Positions 28,201 through 34,200 of a stretch of 64,000 bases of DNA are shown in pieces. Made by a program: the position numbers and the translations under genes. The stretch covers positions 27,103,097-27,167,096 of the forward strand of contig JASEVX010000006.1 of the NCBI GenBank assembly GCA_031761405.1, written 5' to 3'. A model generated the notes under the pieces. It made no database searches. It had not been told where the DNA came from and worked only from the letters and a program-made list of their open reading frames with translations. Position 1 is the stretch's first letter; each line of letters begins with the position of its first letter. The DNA is from Serripes groenlandicus (lineage: Eukaryota; Mollusca; Bivalvia; Cardiida; Cardiidae).

Positions 28201-31200
28201 GCCATGTTGATTGGTTGAAAAACATGGCCGCCAGGGGGGGCGGGGCTATTTTGCCTTATATGGCTATAGTGCAAACTTAAAAAATCTTCTCCTCCAAAAG
28301 AGTCAGGCCGATTTTCAAATAATTTTGTAGAAATGTTCCTTGGGTGACCCTCTATCAGATTAAACTTGTCTTCTTTTTTAGCTAACCTGTGCACGAAGTG
28401 CTCAAGGTGAGTTATTGTGATCACCCTATGTCCGGCGTCCGTCAACATCTTCTCCTCAGTAATCAGTGGGTCAATTGGGATGAAACTTCACAGAAAACAT
28501 CCTCTCAATGACCTCACCAGAATTCCTTCAAATTTTGGGGATCCATGCAGAATTCTGGTTTCCATGGCAACGAAACGAAAAAAACTTCAAAATTCTTCTT
28601 CTCCCAAACTGGTTGGCAGATTTTGAACTTATTTTGTAGAAATGTTCCTTGGGTGACTCTCTATCAGATTCCTTGAAGCCATGTTGATTGGTCGAAAAAC
28701 ATGGCCACCAGGGGGGCGGGGCTTTTTTGCCTTATATGGCTATAGTGAAAACTTAAAAAATCTTCTCCTCAAAAAGTGTCAGGCCGATTTTCAAATAATT
28801 TTGTAGAAATGTTCCTAGGGTGACCCTCTATCAGATTCCTTCAAGCCAAGTTGATTGGTTGAAACTATGCCCGCCCGATGGCGGGGCTTATAATAGCTAA
28901 AGTGAAGAAAAAAAATCAGGTGAGCGATTCCAGGGCCATCATGGCCCTCTTGTTTTTAGCTCACCTGAGCTTTGCTCAAAGTGAGTTATTGTGATCGCCT
29001 TTTGTCGGGCGTCCGTCGTCCATCGTGCGTCGTGCGTCAACTTCTTCTCCTCAGTAACCAGTGGGTCAATTGGGATGAAACTTCACAGAAAGCATCCTCT
29101 CAATGACCTCACCAGATTTCCTTCAAATTTTTGGGATCCATGCAGAATTCTGGTTTCCATGGCAACGAAATGAAAAAACTTCAAAATTCTTCTTCTCCCA
29201 AACTGGTTGGCAGATTTGCAAATAATTTTGTAGAAATGTTCCTTGGATGATCCTCTGTCAGATTTCTTCAAGCCATGTTGATTTGTCGAAAAACAGGGCC
29301 GCCAGGGGGGCGGGGCTATTTTGCCTTATATGGCTATAGTGAAAACTTAAAAAATCTTCTTCTCCCAAACTGGTTGGCAGATTTTCAAATAATTTCGTAG
29401 AAATGCTCATTTGATGACCCTCTATCAGATTCCTTCAAGCCATGTTAATTGGTCAAAAAAGATGGCCGCCAGGGGGTGGGGCTATTTTGCCTTATATGGC
29501 TATAGTGAAAACTTAAAAAATCTTCTCCTCCGAATGTGTCAGGCTGATTTTCAAATAATTTTGTAGAAATGTTCCTTGGATGACCCTCTATCAAATTCCT
29601 TCAAGCCATGTTGATTGGTAAAAAAACATGGACGCCAGGGGGTGGGCGGGTCTATTTTGCCTTATATGGCTATTGTGAAAATTTAAAAAAATCTTCTTCT
29701 CCAAAAGTGTCAGGCTGATTTTCAAATAATTTTGTAGAAATGTTCCTTGGATGACCCTCTATCAAATTCCTTCAAGCCATGTTGATTGGTAAAAAAACAT
29801 GGACGCCAGGGGGGGGGGGGGTCTATTTTGCCTAATATGGCTATTGTGAAAATTTAAAAAAATCTTCTTCTCCAAAAGTGTCAGGCCGATTTTCAAATAA
29901 TTTTGTAGGAATGTTCCTAGGGTGACCCTCTATCAGATTCCTTCAAGCTAAGTTGATTGGTCGGAAACTATGGCCGCCAGGGGGCGGGGCTTATATAGCT
30001 AAAGTAAAAAGAAAAAAATCAGGTGAGCGATTCCAGGGCAATCATGGCCCTCTTGTTTAGATTATATGATTTTTTTGTCTTGCTTTGTTGTGCCGTTATA
30101 AGTAGCCCTTTCCAACATACAAAAACCAACAACAATAGGCTTTAAAAACATCTAAGCAAGATGAAGAAAAATACTAATAAATAAATTTTTAAATATAGAA
30201 TAGACTATGTTTTCAAAAGACGTGTATAAGTGGGAAAGGGCTAAACAGAGAAATAACTATCATCTTTTTATTAGGAAGTGAGGTTTGTGGTATATGAACG
30301 AGACACGGATACATACAGCGAGTTCGACAGAGCCTTTAACAAGTATAAGATGTCAGACTATTCCAGAACCGGACATCCGCAAATAAGCCCTAAAAGGGAG
30401 TATAGTCGTCTATTACCGTCCATGAAAAACAAGCAGACTTTGCGTCCTCCGGACAGGGTGAGAAGAATTGTCCCTCAGACACAGAGTCCTCTGGACAGGA
30501 TGACACAGAGAGGCCTGAATGAACGGTTTCAGACTCACATTACTCAGATGGAAACTAAACGTCGTGCTGCTGGGTACCAACAACCACAACAGACTCCGAG
30601 TCCTGAAATGCCTCGCCGTAATCATCAGATCTATACTAGGGCTCCTCAAAGTGCCTACCAAAAACATCGTCAATCTGTGCCGAGTCACGAACATGATAGA
30701 CCATCTCAACAGAGAAGACGCTCCAATGATTCACAAGAGGGACAAGAAAGAAGTAAAAGAACACCGGTGTCCAGACGGAGAGAACAGGGAGATGAAGAAG
30801 TGAGATCTAAGTCTAGAGATAGACACTCTGCTCCGTCGTACAGACATTCTCGCGACCAGGAGCCAGTTACCAGATGTAAGCTTTTACCATTTCCTACAAT
30901 ACAACAATAATGAAGAAAATGATTTTGAAAACATCTTAGCAAAAATATGAACAATCTCTTTAAATGAAAGTGTATTATTGAATGAGCAATGTTTCCTTTT
31001 GCCACAATGTTTTCATAAGTCTCATGCTATGAAGATGTCAGAAAGAGTCTTAATGTTGGAAAGGGTTAATGAGCACGTCCCCTGAGTGCATCATTATGGT
31101 TACTCGGTTTTGACCAAATAGTGAGTTACAATAGTCTTGCACTAAAGGGAAGTATCAATACTAAATGTTTGAAACCAACAATAGTGCATTTGGGACCAGT

Positions 31201-34200
31201 GTAGATAAAGATTATTTTACGGGTCACACACTTTAATCTACACTTGATCCATAATATATGCGTATATGTCAAAGAAGCATAACACATGCCTTTGGCATAC
31301 AGTGGACATTTAGATCACATTGTATGGATATGTAAATTGATCGTTTTCGATACTTGTCAAAAAGAAAATCTCCTGTTGAGTTTTGTATTATAAGACTCTT
31401 TTGCAGTAACTGTTTACTATCATTTTGAGGAATTTTCCATGTTTTGACTGGATGTTCTCAAAGATGTGTGCTGCAGATTTGTTTCATGTTGGAAAGGGTT
31501 AACAGTAAAACAGCAGGTTTGAGAGGATAAATTGATAGTAATTGAATTCTATTTTCAACATTTGTTCAGTTATAATTATCATGGCAGCCAGTTCTTATAA
31601 CCATTTGTTTTCTGGTTTTCTCTCAATTATGTCTCCACACAACATTTATTCCAAGCTTCTGGCTATTTTCAGCTCAATGGTGGAGGGTGAATGATGCTTG
31701 TCACACTAATCTTTTAACCCTTTCCCTCATATAGGCGCTTTCTGATGCCTCTGCAGCAAATGGCTTTTTGAAAACAGTTACAAAAGAAGAAATTGCACAA
31801 AACTTCTCTATTTCCTACATCCTTTCTTTTAGTACAAAACCAAACTCTAGGCTGTATGTATTCAAAAGAATGGTCTCAATGAGGCGATTCTTTTCACTAA
31901 CTGCATCATATTGCTTAAAGGTAAAATAAGGGTTTTAGAATATGAAATGAGCTGCACTCTGCGAAAAACCAACCTTACATCATTTGCAACCTGTGTTGAT
32001 CAAGATCAGACTGCATTTGCAGTATAGTCTGACTCTGAAATGTTCACAAATCGAACAGTTGAATAATGTTTAACAACACTTTCAACATTATTTAAGTGAC
32101 ATTCCCAATACACATGCTAATCAGAATTCGAGGGCTTGGCGTGATGTAACCCTGACTGCCAAGGAGGACAGCCAACATTGAAGTCATTGTTACAAATCCA
32201 ACAAGGGATCAAACCATGGTCCCCAATTCTTGAGACAGATGCTCTGTCCAACAAAACCACAAAAGAATCCAGTAACTCATCCCATCCATGATATCTCTGT
32301 GGGTAACGAACACAGGTATTAACCCTTTCCCTCATATATATGCCTCTGCAGCAGACAGCTTTTGGAAAAAACATAGTGACAAAAGAAGAAATTGCTCAAA
32401 ACGAGCAATTTCTCCTTTTGCCACAATGTTTTCTACTAAAAGTCATAAGGTTATCTATTCAATTATAGAGATTTTCCATTTTTTGAAAAAATATGTTCAC
32501 AACCGTCTGCTGCAGAATTGTTTGTCGTATGAGGAAAATGTTTAATCCATGGGTTGCAACTTTGAACCCTAGTTCAGCCATTGATTCTTTCTGATAATTT
32601 AACCCTTTCCCTCATATGACAATTTTGCAGCAGACGACTTTGAACATATTTTGTCCAAAAATGAAAAATCTCTATAATTGAATGGATAACCTATGACCTA
32701 AAGTAGAAAACATTGTGGCAAAAGGCTTGTTTTGAGCAATTTCTTCTTGTGTCAATATGTTTCAAAAAGCCGTGTGGGTTAATGAGAAGAATCATGAACA
32801 TAAAAGACTATTAAATTATGCAATGTCATTGCGATTTTAAAACCCAGAAGGTCTGTTTAATGTGTTGTTCTATTTCTAAGCAGATCAACATGTATAACCC
32901 TTTCCCTCATACGACAATTCTGCAGCAGACGACTTTGAACTTATTTTGTCAAAATATGGAAAATCTCCATAGTTGAATGGATAACCTATGACAAAAAATG
33001 GAAAACAGTGTGGCAAAAGGAGAAATTGCTCATCATGAGCAATTTCTCCTTTTGTCACAATGTTTTCAAAAGACGTCTGCTGCAAATGCGTCAGAATGCG
33101 TCTGCAAGGGTTAACAAGACTAGTTTTAAAAATATATTGCATGTTAGTGTTATCTTAAATGTTTCAGCAGTTGAACAATCCAAGCAGAAGAAAGCAAGGC
33201 AGTCTCGATTTTCAGAACAGTCGCCATCTGCTAAGTTGAAAATAACGGTGTTTTCTGGATGCAAGCAGCAGTGTGAACAGGCGCGGAACGACCTTGGAAA
33301 GAAAATAAAGGATGTGTTTTTGTTTGAAAAAGAGTTGTGTAAAGTGGCACATGTTTCCCATGAGGCCAAACAGAAAATGGCGAAAGTGATTGAGCATCAA
33401 ACGGTTCAATCTATTAAAAAAAGTAAGTTTTATTTTATTAGTCGCCGGGCAGAAGCTTTTATAGCTTTTCAGAAATGACATGGGAGGACAAGTTATTATT
33501 AGAAAAAAAACAAATTTAAATGTCTTTAAACTGATTACAATTGCATTTGTTCAAAAACAAGTTTCCTTAAACTCGCATTTTCGCTATTTTTATCTTATTT
33601 ACGAAGACAATTAATTAAAGGAGTAATAATGCGCCTCCCTATTAGGCTGGCAGCAGACTATAAGTAATGTGTCAAAATCTGGATAAAATCACGTTGAATT
33701 CTCCTTTTTTAGTCAAATAAAGTCATTATTAGTCATTCGAAGTTATCACTGTAATTCATGTGGAGCAACTACTAAAAAGAGAAAATGACTTTATTTGACT
33801 AAAAAAGGAGAATTCAATGTGATTTATCCAGATTTTGACACATTTCTTATAGGAACTACAGTGATAACGTCGAATGACTAAATACAATTTTATCACATAA
33901 CTTGCACTCTAGGAGTGACATGTCATTTCACATGTATAAAGCAGTGACATAAATATCATATGTAACTAGTTACATAAATAGCCGACTCACAGCATGTATG
34001 TGACGTCACACTCTTTAAATGACAGCATATTGTTTACAATTGTTCTGAATTTCGGCATTTATTAAAAATATTGTTTAAAGAGAATAAATCTCGATAAATG
34101 AAATGTTATAAGTGCCTTATTGCTAATTTTGTATAAAATCAAAAGGTTATTGATAGGGACTACTTTTTACAGTGGAAGTATGCATTAGAACTTCGATGTG

